Below are positions 8,894-16,547 of a stretch of DNA of 64,000 bases, in pieces. The stretch is from NCBI GenBank assembly GCA_035581425.1, contig DATJVP010000081.1, forward strand, positions 1 through 64,000, given 5' to 3'. Source of the DNA: DASZHJ01 sp035581425. GTDB lineage: Bacteria; Pseudomonadota; Alphaproteobacteria; ATCC43930; CGMCC-115725. Position 1 is the first letter of the stretch. Each line of letters starts with the position of its first letter. The notes under the pieces are model-generated. The model was not told the origin of the DNA. It saw only the letters and a list, made by a program, of their open reading frames with translations, and made no database searches. The position numbers and the translations under genes are program-made.

Positions 8894-8912
8894 GGGCGCC
8901 CCTGAACCTCGA

Positions 8913-9776
8913 TCAGCCCTTCACCGCGCCCGCGGTGAGACCGTGGATCAGGTGCCGTTGCAGGAAAGTGAAGAGGACGGCAACCGGCAATGTGCTCATG
9001 ATGACCCCCGCGGAGAGCGGCCCCCACTGTACCTCGTATTGCCCAACCATGTAGAGAAGACCCGCGGAGAGCGTGCGCATGCTGGTCTGGGTCGTGAAGG
9101 AGATCGCGAAGAGCAACTCGCTCCAGGAGACGACGAAGGCGAAGATCGCGGTTGCTGCAATGCCCGGCGCCGCCAAGGGGAGCACCACTCGGCAGAGCGA
9201 GCCGAAATGGCTGCAGCCGTCGATCATGGCGCTCTCCTCTAGCTCGCGCGGGATCGAGCTGAAATATCCCACCATCATCCAGACCGTGAACGGCACGGTG
9301 AAGGAGAAATTCGAGTAGATCAGCGCCTGATAGGTGTCGATGAGCCCGAGCGCGCGCCACTGCGTGAGCAGCGGCGCTATGAGAAGGACGCTCGGGAACA
9401 TCTGCGTCGCCAGGAAGACCAGTAGCAGCGCGTCGCGCCCGGCGAAGCGGAAGCGCGCGATCGCGTAGCCCGCGAGGACGGAGATCACGGTGGTCGCGAC
9501 CATCGTCGCCGAGCAGACCCAGAGGCTGTTGAGGAAGAAGCGGCTGAAGGGCGTGATCGGCGAGGTCCAGGCCTCAACGTAGTTCTCGAAGGTCGGGTGC
9601 TCCGGCAGATAGCGGAGCGGGGTCGCGTAGAGCTCCTGCCGGTTCTTGAGCGAGGTCAGCAGCATCCAGATGAAGGGGCCGAGCGCGAAGGCCGTGAGCC
9701 CCGCGAGCCCCGTCCAGAGCACGGGCCCGCCGAGCAGCCGCTCGGCCGCGCTCGAAGGAATGCCGCGGGCCTTCAT
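8913..9776 (-). CDS. Carbohydrate ABC transporter permease, MalG-like
   Basis: The product of 287 residues is an inner-membrane permease of the sugar (CUT1) class with about six helices. The cytoplasmic EAA loop, ELEESAMIDGCSHFGSL then VVLPLAAPG, contacts the ATPase. The N-terminal helix starts near WTGLAGLTAFALGPFIWMLLTSLK. It overlaps the upstream permease gene by four bases (ATGA), showing translational coupling. With its partner it forms the membrane channel of the importer. No ATP-binding subunit is encoded in this operon, so a shared ATPase from elsewhere must serve it. Confidence 0.92.
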   Translation of the reverse strand: MKARGIPSSAAERLLGGPVLWTGLAGLTAFALGPFIWMLLTSLKNRQELYATPLRYLPEHPTFENYVEAWTSPITPFSRFFLNSLWVCSATMVATTVISVLAGYAIARFRFAGRDALLLVFLATQMFPSVLLIAPLLTQWRALGLIDTYQALIYSNFSFTVPFTVWMMVGYFSSIPRELEESAMIDGCSHFGSLCRVVLPLAAPGIAATAIFAFVVSWSELLFAISFTTQTSMRTLSAGLLYMVGQYEVQWGPLSAGVIMSTLPVAVLFTFLQRHLIHGLTAGAVKG

Positions 9777-10708
9777 CCCGTTTCCTCAACACCCTTGGTG
9801 ATACGCAGATAGGCCGCGGTGAAGGCGAGCATGATCAGCAGCAGCACCACCGAGAGCGCCGCCGCGTAACCGAAATCGAGATTCGCGTAAGCCTGCAGCA
9901 GCGTATAGGTCGAGGTGATCTGCGTCGCGTTCGCGGGCCCGCCGCTCGTCATCACGAAGATCAGATCCGCGTAGTTGAAGGTCCAGATGATGCGCGTCGC
10001 CGTGGCGACGACGATGATCGGCCGCATGAGCGGCAGCGTGACGTGCCAGAATCGCGCGACCACGCCCGCGCCGTCGATGCGCGCAGCCTCATAGAGCTCG
10101 TCAGGTACGGCCTGCAAGCCCGCGAGCAGCATGATCGCGAAGAAGGGGATGCCGCGCCAGACGTTGGTGAAAACGACCGCTCCCATGGCGAGGTCGGGAT
10201 TGGAGAGCCAGGCGACGCGCTCGTGCAGCAGATCGGCCTTCATCAGGAGGTCGTTGATGACGCCGTAATTCGGCTGGTAGAGCCATTGCCAGATAAGCCC
10301 CACCACGACCCCCGGGATGACCCAGGGGAGCAGCATCACCGTTCGGATTACGGTCCGGCCACGGAAGGCCTGATGCAGCAGCAGCGCCGCCGCGAAGCCC
10401 ACGAGGAATTGCAAGATCACCGAGCCGAAGACCCAGACGAAGGAGTTCCAAAGCGTCAGCCAGAAAACCGGGTCCTCGACCAGGCGGATGTAGTTATCGA
10501 ACCATATGAAGCGGTAGTCCTGCGGCTTGAAGAGAACGTCGTAATAGAGGCTGAGCTGGATCGCCTTGCCGATGGGAATGGCGACGGTCGCGAGGAGGCA
10601 GAGCGCAGCCGGCGTCAGATAAAGGTATCCCGTCAGCAGCGACCGCGCCCGCAAGCTGAGGAGCGGGCGGGCGCGGCGGCTAGCGAGGGCGGCCTGGGCC
10701 GTGGACAT
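9773..10708 (-). CDS. Carbohydrate ABC transporter permease, MalF/UgpA-like
   Basis: This 311-residue protein is the first permease of the importer. After a short basic N-terminus it has a signal-anchor helix (LTGYLYLTPAALCLLATVAIPIG) and about five more helices. The EAA loop is ELYEAARIDGAGVVARFWHVTLPLMRP, close to the CUT1 sugar-permease consensus. The ATG start lies 15 bases after the binding-protein stop, and the end overlaps the next permease gene. Substrate specificity is set mainly by the binding protein and is not predictable here beyond a sugar or sugar derivative. Confidence 0.92.
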   Translation of the reverse strand: MSTAQAALASRRARPLLSLRARSLLTGYLYLTPAALCLLATVAIPIGKAIQLSLYYDVLFKPQDYRFIWFDNYIRLVEDPVFWLTLWNSFVWVFGSVILQFLVGFAAALLLHQAFRGRTVIRTVMLLPWVIPGVVVGLIWQWLYQPNYGVINDLLMKADLLHERVAWLSNPDLAMGAVVFTNVWRGIPFFAIMLLAGLQAVPDELYEAARIDGAGVVARFWHVTLPLMRPIIVVATATRIIWTFNYADLIFVMTSGGPANATQITSTYTLLQAYANLDFGYAAALSVVLLLIMLAFTAAYLRITKGVEETG

Positions 10709-10723
10709 CGCGACGCGTGGAGA

Positions 10724-12028
10724 TCAGGCCATGTTCTTCGTGAGAATGTCCGCGAACTTGTCGAGACACTCCTTGGGCGAGATCTTACCGACAATGGCCT
10801 GCTGTATCAGCGGCACGCCATCGGAGTCGAGCTTCCCGCCCCAGCCGGGATAGGCGAGATAGGGGCTGACGATCGCGAAACTGAAGGAATTGAGGAACCC
10901 CGAGAGCGCGGGATCGCCTTTGAAATCCGGCTGCTCCACGATCGATTTCCGCGCGGGCAGCAGGCCGAGCGTCTTGCAATACATGAGGCTCGGCTCGTCC
11001 TCGAGCAGGAAGCTCATGAAGCGCCAGGCGCCTTCCTTGTTGCGCGCGCCCTTGAATGCCGTGACCGTCTCGGAGAAGTAGAAGGAGGCGCGCGTCTTCG
11101 CGGGACCGATCGGCACCGGGAGGGTGGCGAAATTCTCGGCGCCCACGTTCTTCTTCTGCTGTCCGACCGAGCCGGAGTTGTGCTGGTACATGCTCGTGAC
11201 GCCGCGGCCGAAGGTCTCGACGATCTCCACGAAGCCGTCGGTCGGCGCGCTGGGCGGCGTCACCTTGTGCTTGAGCGCGAGGTCCATGTACCAGGCGAGC
11301 GCGTCGACGCCCTCCTTCGAGTTGATGACGACCTTGCCGTCCTTGAGCACCTGCGCCCCGTTCGCGTAGGCGAATTCGCTGGGGTAGAGGACGGCCCAGG
11401 TTCCAGCGCCGCGCATGCCGTAGCCGTACTGGTTCTTGTCCGGCTTGGTGAAGGCTTGCGCGATCTTGAGGAAATCGTCCCAGGTCCAATCCGGCGTCGG
11501 TTCCTTGATGCCGACTTCCTTGAGCCGGTCCCGGCGATAGTAGATTCCGTCGAGCGTGATCGAGAGCGGCAGCGAGAGGATCTGCTTGCCGATTGTCACG
11601 GTCTGCCAGGCGGTCGGCAGGACATCCGGCTGTAGCTTCCACGATTGCACGCGCGCGGTGAGATCCTCGAGTGCGCCCATGCCCTGGAACTGACCGAGCC
11701 AATTGTCCCAGACCTGGCAGCAATCGGGCGGGCTTCCGGCGCTGATGGCGCTGATCAGCTTTTGGCGCGCCTGCGCTTGCGGGACGAACTCGACCTCGAC
11801 CGCGAAATCCTTTTGCGATTGATTGAAGCGCTCGACGAGCGACGTCACGAGCGTGATGCGAGTCGGTTCCGGCACGCTGAACTGGAAGCGTACGGGCTCC
11901 GCGGCCCAGGCCCTCCGCGGCGAAATCAGCGGCGCGTCCCACCACGGGAGATCCGCAGCGGCGATCACCCCAGTCCCGACGAGCGTCCGCAGGAACCTGC
12001 GACGCGACAGCAGCCAGCGCTCGTTCAT
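10724..12028 (-). CDS. Sugar-type ABC transporter substrate-binding protein with Tat signal
   Basis: The product of 434 residues is the periplasmic binding protein of the importer. It starts with a twin-arginine signal (SRRRFLRTLVGTGVIAAADLP) and then the cluster-B/CUT1 binding fold, including LVERFNQSQKDFAVEVEFV, DCCQVWDNWLGQFQGMGALEDLT and a Trp/Tyr-rich C-terminal lobe. Export by Tat implies folding before secretion, which is uncommon but known for this class. I chose the ATG at 12028, seven bases after GGGAGG, over a TTG two codons upstream. It is the first gene of the operon and has a near-consensus promoter upstream. Confidence 0.92.
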   Translation of the reverse strand: MNERWLLSRRRFLRTLVGTGVIAAADLPWWDAPLISPRRAWAAEPVRFQFSVPEPTRITLVTSLVERFNQSQKDFAVEVEFVPQAQARQKLISAISAGSPPDCCQVWDNWLGQFQGMGALEDLTARVQSWKLQPDVLPTAWQTVTIGKQILSLPLSITLDGIYYRRDRLKEVGIKEPTPDWTWDDFLKIAQAFTKPDKNQYGYGMRGAGTWAVLYPSEFAYANGAQVLKDGKVVINSKEGVDALAWYMDLALKHKVTPPSAPTDGFVEIVETFGRGVTSMYQHNSGSVGQQKKNVGAENFATLPVPIGPAKTRASFYFSETVTAFKGARNKEGAWRFMSFLLEDEPSLMYCKTLGLLPARKSIVEQPDFKGDPALSGFLNSFSFAIVSPYLAYPGWGGKLDSDGVPLIQQAIVGKISPKECLDKFADILTKNMA

Positions 12029-12073
12029 CGTCAAACCTCCCTGGTTTATGATTGTGGTTCTTCTGAAATGGCA

Positions 12074-12100
12074 ATTATACGGTCATATGACATCTGTCAA
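12074..12100 (-). promoter_or_regulatory. Promoter of the sugar ABC operon with operator in its spacer
   Basis: On the minus strand TTGACA (12100-12095) is followed after 15 bases by TATAAT (12079-12074), both exact consensus hexamers. The palindrome GTCATATGAC (12082-12091) lies within the spacer. A start near 12067 would give a short leader before the ATG at 12028. The GntR/FCD regulator at the end of the operon is the obvious candidate to bind there and block RNA polymerase. Confidence 0.7.
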
Positions 12101-12226
12101 TATGAGAGGTGGATTGTGCCGTGCGTCCTTCTATGCAGGGCATGTCTGCAGAACACGGCGTCGGCGCGCGTGCAATCGTCGCGCGAGATGCGTAGGCTCT
12201 CTGACCAGGGAGGACGAGAGGGGGCA

Positions 12227-13714
12227 ATGAACTCGTACTTGCGGGGCGCCGCCGCGACCGCGGACTATATCGGCTTTCACGCGGCAGAGCGGCCCGACGC
12301 GATCGCGATCGCCGATCCCGGACGCGAGATAACCTATGCGCAATTCGACCGCGACCTCGGCCGATTCGTGCGCGCCGTGGGCGACCTCGGCCTCGCGCGC
12401 GGCCGCTCCGTCGCGATCGCATGGGGCGAGCTCTATTCGCATTGGCTGCTGCTCCTCGCCTGCGAGCAGCTCGGCATCGTCACCGCGACCTTCCTCTTCA
12501 ACGACGGCACAGAGGATTCGCGCCTCCTCGAGACCGTCGATCTCGTGCTCTCGGAGGCAAGGCCGCGCGGCGTCGCGCCCGAGCGGCACCGCCCGCTGAC
12601 GCAGGATTGGCTTGCCGGCGTCTTCGCGCGCCCTGATGCCGGCATGCCCCCGCTCGCGGCCTTGCATCCCGACGATCCCCTGCGGATCGTCCGAACCTCC
12701 GGGACGACCGCCGAGCCGAAGCGCCTGCTGTGGACACGGCGGATGTTCGAAGCCTGGGTCGAGCGGCGGATCTGGTCGCTGGGGCTTACCCGCTCCTCGC
12801 GCGCAGCCCTCAACATGGCCTTCGCGGCCGCGGGTGGCTACACGCTCTCGACCGCCGTCCTTCGCGCGGGTGGCACGGTCAGCAACGCTTGGATCGGCGT
12901 CGAGACGGCGGCGGCGCTTGCGCAGGCGGCGCACGGGTTGACGCATCTGCGTCTGACGCCCCTGGAGCTCCGATTCGTGCTCGACACGCTGCCGCCGGAC
13001 TTCGTGAAACCGCCGAGCCTGGTGGTCTGCACCGTCGGCGCGGCGGTTGCGGCATCGCTGCGCGAGCGGGCGCTGGCGCGCCTCGCCAGCGAGGTCGTCG
13101 TCTCCTACGGCACCAACGAGGTGCTCTTCGCCGCGGAGACCCGCGAGGCCGGCAGCGAGGGGATCAGCACCATCTATCCCTGGGTGGAGATCGAGGTGGT
13201 TGACGAGCAGGGAACGCCGTTGCCACCGGGGACGCCCGGGATAATCCGCATGCGTGACGAGGAGGGGATGGCGACGGGCTATCTCGACGACCCCGAGACC
13301 ACAGCGCGGAAATTCCGCGGCGGCTGGTTCTATCCCGGCGACGTCGGGATCTTACACGACCGGCGGCGGGTTCAGATCGTCGGACGCGAGGACGAGCTCA
13401 TGAACATCGGCGGCATCAAGATGGCGCCGAGCTCGATCGAGGGCTGGGTGATGCAGCACGCGACGGTCGGCGATCTCGGCGTCTGCTCGCTGCGCAATGC
13501 CGATGGGATCGAGGAGATTTGCGTCGCCGTCGCCAGACCCGGTCACAGCGAAACCGAGCTGATGGAGCGCATCACCCGCGCCTTCAGCGACCATCACATC
13601 GGCCGTAACTTCTACGTCGTCGGGCTCGCGCGGATTCCCCGCAATGCCAACGGCAAGATCCAGCGCGGTCTGCTGAAGCAAGCCGCCCTGGCGGTCCTGG
13701 GAAGAAAGCAGTGA
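12227..13714 (+). CDS. AMP-dependent acyl-CoA ligase / synthetase family protein
   Basis: The 495-residue product belongs to the adenylate-forming superfamily, which activates a carboxylic acid as an acyl-AMP and then usually forms a CoA thioester. Visible motifs are RTSGTTAEPKRLLW (the Gly/Thr phosphate loop), VVSYGTNEVLFA, GWFYPGDVG with its ribose-binding Asp, GREDELMNIGGIKMAPSSIE and NANGKIQRGLL, whose Lys is the catalytic one. The frame is open further upstream, but the ATG at 12227 follows a purine-rich AGGGAGGACGAGAGGGGG and gives a normal N-terminus. It is divergent from the sugar ABC operon across 198 bases. The acid it uses is unknown; aryl or short-chain acids are both possible. 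Confidence 0.88.
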   Translation: MNSYLRGAAATADYIGFHAAERPDAIAIADPGREITYAQFDRDLGRFVRAVGDLGLARGRSVAIAWGELYSHWLLLLACEQLGIVTATFLFNDGTEDSRLLETVDLVLSEARPRGVAPERHRPLTQDWLAGVFARPDAGMPPLAALHPDDPLRIVRTSGTTAEPKRLLWTRRMFEAWVERRIWSLGLTRSSRAALNMAFAAAGGYTLSTAVLRAGGTVSNAWIGVETAAALAQAAHGLTHLRLTPLELRFVLDTLPPDFVKPPSLVVCTVGAAVAASLRERALARLASEVVVSYGTNEVLFAAETREAGSEGISTIYPWVEIEVVDEQGTPLPPGTPGIIRMRDEEGMATGYLDDPETTARKFRGGWFYPGDVGILHDRRRVQIVGREDELMNIGGIKMAPSSIEGWVMQHATVGDLGVCSLRNADGIEEICVAVARPGHSETELMERITRAFSDHHIGRNFYVVGLARIPRNANGKIQRGLLKQAALAVLGRKQ

Positions 13715-13744
13715 GCGCCCCTGGGCGGTGCGCCGCAGGGGCTC
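13713..13744. terminator. Hairpin between convergent genes
   Basis: CCCCTG (13718-13723) pairs with CAGGGG (13736-13741), extended by GAG/CTC around a small bulge, in the 37-base gap between the ligase gene and mutS. There is no clear T-run, so terminator activity in either direction is likely but not certain. Confidence 0.4.
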
Positions 13745-13751
13745 TCCTTCC

Positions 13752-16385
13752 TCACGCGCCCGAGAGCAGGAGCTTCAATCGGTAAAGGAGCTCAAGGGCC
13801 TCCCTCGGCGTGAGAGAGTCCGGCTGTATCTCCGCGAGCGCCTTCTCCACCGCCGATTCCTTCGTGGCCGAGCCGCCCTTCGGTCTCGCCGCGTTGAAGA
13901 GCGGCAAATCCTCTGCCAGGCGCGCGAGGTCGCCGGACTGCTCGCTCTTCTCGAGGAGTGCCAGCACCTCCTCCGCGCGCTCCACCACCTCCCTGGGCAG
14001 GCCCGCGAGCTTCGCCACGTGGATGCCGTAGGAGCGGTCCGCCGCGCCCGGCGCCACTTCGTGCAGGAAGATGACCTGGTCCTGCCACTCCTTGACGCGC
14101 ATGGTGTGGCAGGAGAGCGCGGGAAGCCGAGCGGCAAGCGCGGTCAGCTCGTGGTAATGCGTCGCGAAGAGCGCTCGGCATTTGTTCCGATCGTGGAGAT
14201 GCTCGACCGTCGCCCAGGCGATCGAGAGTCCGTCGAAGGTCGCTGTGCCGCGGCCGATCTCGTCGAGGATGACGAGCGAGTGTTCCGTCGCCTGATTGAG
14301 GATTGCCGCCGTCTCCACCATCTCCACCATGAAGGTGGAGCGGCCGCGCGCGAGATCGTCGGCGGCGCCGACGCGGCTGAAGAGACGGTCGACCGCGCCG
14401 AGTGCCGCGCTCTCGGCGGGTACGAAGGACCCCATCTGCGCCAAGATCGCGATGAGCGCATTCTGGCGAAGGAAGGTGCTCTTGCCGGCCATGTTGGGTC
14501 CGGTGACGAGCCAGAGTCGCCGATCGGCTCCGAGATCGCAGTCGTTCCCGACGAAGCTTGCCTGCTGACTCTGCCGGAGCGCGGCCTCGACCACGGGATG
14601 CCGCCCGCCCATGATCGCAAAGCCGCGGCCGGCATCGACCTGGGGCCTGCACCAGCGCTCGACCGCTGCCAGCTCCGCGAGCCCTGCCGAGGTGTCGAGG
14701 ACGGCCAAGGCGAGCGCCGCGCGCGCGATCTCCTCGCCGCGCGCGAGCGCCTCGGCGACGAGATCGTCGAAAAGCTGCAGCTCCAGCGCGAGCGCCTTGT
14801 CGGCGGCGGTCAGGATCTTGCTTTCGAGCTCGCCCAACTCCGTCGTAGTGAAGCGCATGGCGCTCGCCATGGTCTGGCGGTGGATGAAGCTCTGCCCGAG
14901 CTTCGGCGCCTGCGCGGCCGTCACCTCGATGTAGTAGCCGAGCACGTTGTTGTGCCGAATCTTGAGGTTCGCGATGCCCGATTCCGCGGCATAGCGGCCC
15001 TGGAGGCCCGCGATGAGCCGCCGGCTCTCGTCGCGGAGGCTCTTGAGCTCGTCGAGGGCGGGCGCGTAGCCCGCGGCGATGAAGCCGCCGTCGCGCGCGA
15101 GGAGCGGCAGGTCGGCCGCAAGCGCGCGGGCGAGGCGCTCGACCAGGACGCCGTGCTCGCCGAGATCGCGCGCGGCTCCTGCGATGAGCGTGGGCGTCAA
15201 GGACGCGGAGGCGAGGCGCCGGCGGAGCTCAGCCGCGACGCCGAGCGTGTCGCGGAGCGCCGCCAAGTCCCGGGGCCCACCGCGTCCGAGCGCAAGCCGT
15301 GCCATCGCGCGCTCGATATCGGCCGCGCGCCTGAGCGTGCCGCGCAGCTCCTCGCGGAGCCGCTCGTCCTCGAGAAGCGCCGCCACCGCATCATGCCGCG
15401 CCGCGATCTCCGCGGGGTCGGTGAGGGGGGCCGCGAGCCACTCCGCGAGCATCCGTGCGCCCGCCCCGGTGACGGTGCGATCGATGGTCGCGAGCAGGCT
15501 TCCCTTGCGCTCGCCCCCGAGCGTCTCCATGAGCTCGAGGTTGCGCCGCGTTGCCGCATCGATCGCCATCGCCGAGCCCGCGCTGAGGCGCCGCGGCGGC
15601 GTGAGCCGCGGGAGCTTCCCCTGCTGCGTCAACGTCGCGTAGTCGACGAGCGCGCCTGCCGCCGCGAGCTCCGCACGCCCGAAGGCGCCGAAGCCCTCGA
15701 GCGTTCCCACCGCAAAGGTCGTTTCCAGGCGTTTCCGCCCGCTCTCGCTGTCGAAGCGCTGCGTGGGAAGCGGCGTCAGCCGCTCCTTCCATTGTCCCAG
15801 GAGCTCGAAGAGCTCGGGACGCTGCAGCAGGCGGTCCGCAATCAGCAACTCGCCGGGCGCAAGGCGCGCGAGCGCCGCGTCGAGCCCGCCGAGAGCGACG
15901 GGCTCGACCGCGAAATCTCCCGTGGAGAGATCGAGCCAGGCAAGCGCGAAGCCGCCAGCGGCTTCCGCGAAAGCCGCGAGGTAGTTGTGCCGCCGCGCAT
16001 CGAGGAGCGTGTCCTCCGTGAGTGTCCCCGGCGTCACCACACGCACGACCGCGCGCCGCAGCGGCGCCTTGGCGCTCTTGCGCTTGGCGGCTTCCTCCGT
16101 CTGCTCGCAGACGGCGACGCGGATGCCCTGACGGATCAAACGCGAGAGATAGGCCTCGGCGGCGTGGACGGGAACGCCGCACATCGGGATCTCCTCGCCC
16201 TCATGCTTCCCGCGTTTCGTGAGAGTGATGTCGAGCGCGGCGGCCGCGCGCGCCGCATCCTCGAAAAACATCTCGTAGAAATCGCCCATCCGGTAGAACA
16301 GCAGGCAATCCGGGTATTGCCGCTTGATCTCCAGATACTGCGCCATCGCCGGCGTCGCCGCCTCCGCGGCGGGTGCATCGTTCAT
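13752..16385 (-). CDS. mutS: DNA mismatch repair protein MutS
   Basis: MutS recognises mismatches and small loops and recruits MutL. The 877-residue product has the N-terminal mismatch-binding domain with its Phe-x-Glu motif (MGDFYEMFFEDA, near residues 33-44), the connector and lever domains, and a C-terminal ABC-type ATPase with Walker A GPNMAGKSTFL (about residue 626), the Walker B segment LVILDEIGRGTATFDG and the signature-like STFMVEMVE. Length and motifs fit MutS1. It stands alone: the nearest gene on the same strand ends 160 bases upstream and contributes a dispersed repeat between. A frame of 889 codons on the opposite strand is a composition artefact. Confidence 0.97.
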   Translation of the reverse strand: MNDAPAAEAATPAMAQYLEIKRQYPDCLLFYRMGDFYEMFFEDAARAAAALDITLTKRGKHEGEEIPMCGVPVHAAEAYLSRLIRQGIRVAVCEQTEEAAKRKSAKAPLRRAVVRVVTPGTLTEDTLLDARRHNYLAAFAEAAGGFALAWLDLSTGDFAVEPVALGGLDAALARLAPGELLIADRLLQRPELFELLGQWKERLTPLPTQRFDSESGRKRLETTFAVGTLEGFGAFGRAELAAAGALVDYATLTQQGKLPRLTPPRRLSAGSAMAIDAATRRNLELMETLGGERKGSLLATIDRTVTGAGARMLAEWLAAPLTDPAEIAARHDAVAALLEDERLREELRGTLRRAADIERAMARLALGRGGPRDLAALRDTLGVAAELRRRLASASLTPTLIAGAARDLGEHGVLVERLARALAADLPLLARDGGFIAAGYAPALDELKSLRDESRRLIAGLQGRYAAESGIANLKIRHNNVLGYYIEVTAAQAPKLGQSFIHRQTMASAMRFTTTELGELESKILTAADKALALELQLFDDLVAEALARGEEIARAALALAVLDTSAGLAELAAVERWCRPQVDAGRGFAIMGGRHPVVEAALRQSQQASFVGNDCDLGADRRLWLVTGPNMAGKSTFLRQNALIAILAQMGSFVPAESAALGAVDRLFSRVGAADDLARGRSTFMVEMVETAAILNQATEHSLVILDEIGRGTATFDGLSIAWATVEHLHDRNKCRALFATHYHELTALAARLPALSCHTMRVKEWQDQVIFLHEVAPGAADRSYGIHVAKLAGLPREVVERAEEVLALLEKSEQSGDLARLAEDLPLFNAARPKGGSATKESAVEKALAEIQPDSLTPREALELLYRLKLLLSGA

Positions 16386-16482
16386 GCCCGAGCGTAGAAC
16401 GGCACCGAGCCGAAGGGAATCCCAGTGTTTGCGGGCGGGGAAGGGTTGGCGCTCGCATGCGCTTCCACACCCGCGGAACCGC

Positions 16483-16507
16483 CATGGCCGGGCTCGTCCC
16501 GGCCATG
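16483..16507. repeat. Dispersed alphaproteobacterial palindromic repeat
   Basis: CATGGCCGGG (16483-16492) and CCCGGCCATG (16498-16507) are perfect arms around CTCGT. This wording is the same as a palindrome that recurs in intergenic DNA of many Alphaproteobacteria. It lies upstream of mutS and downstream of the copper cluster. Confidence 0.6.
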
Positions 16508-16547
16508 ACGCCAGAAGGGGAATCCGAACGAGCGGCCAGCCGCCGCA

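Noticed and set aside
13728..16397. Plus-strand frame of 889 codons opposite mutS
   Set aside because: It mirrors mutS almost exactly, is Arg/Glu/Ala-rich and has no recognisable motif; in high-GC DNA the antisense of a real gene stays open.
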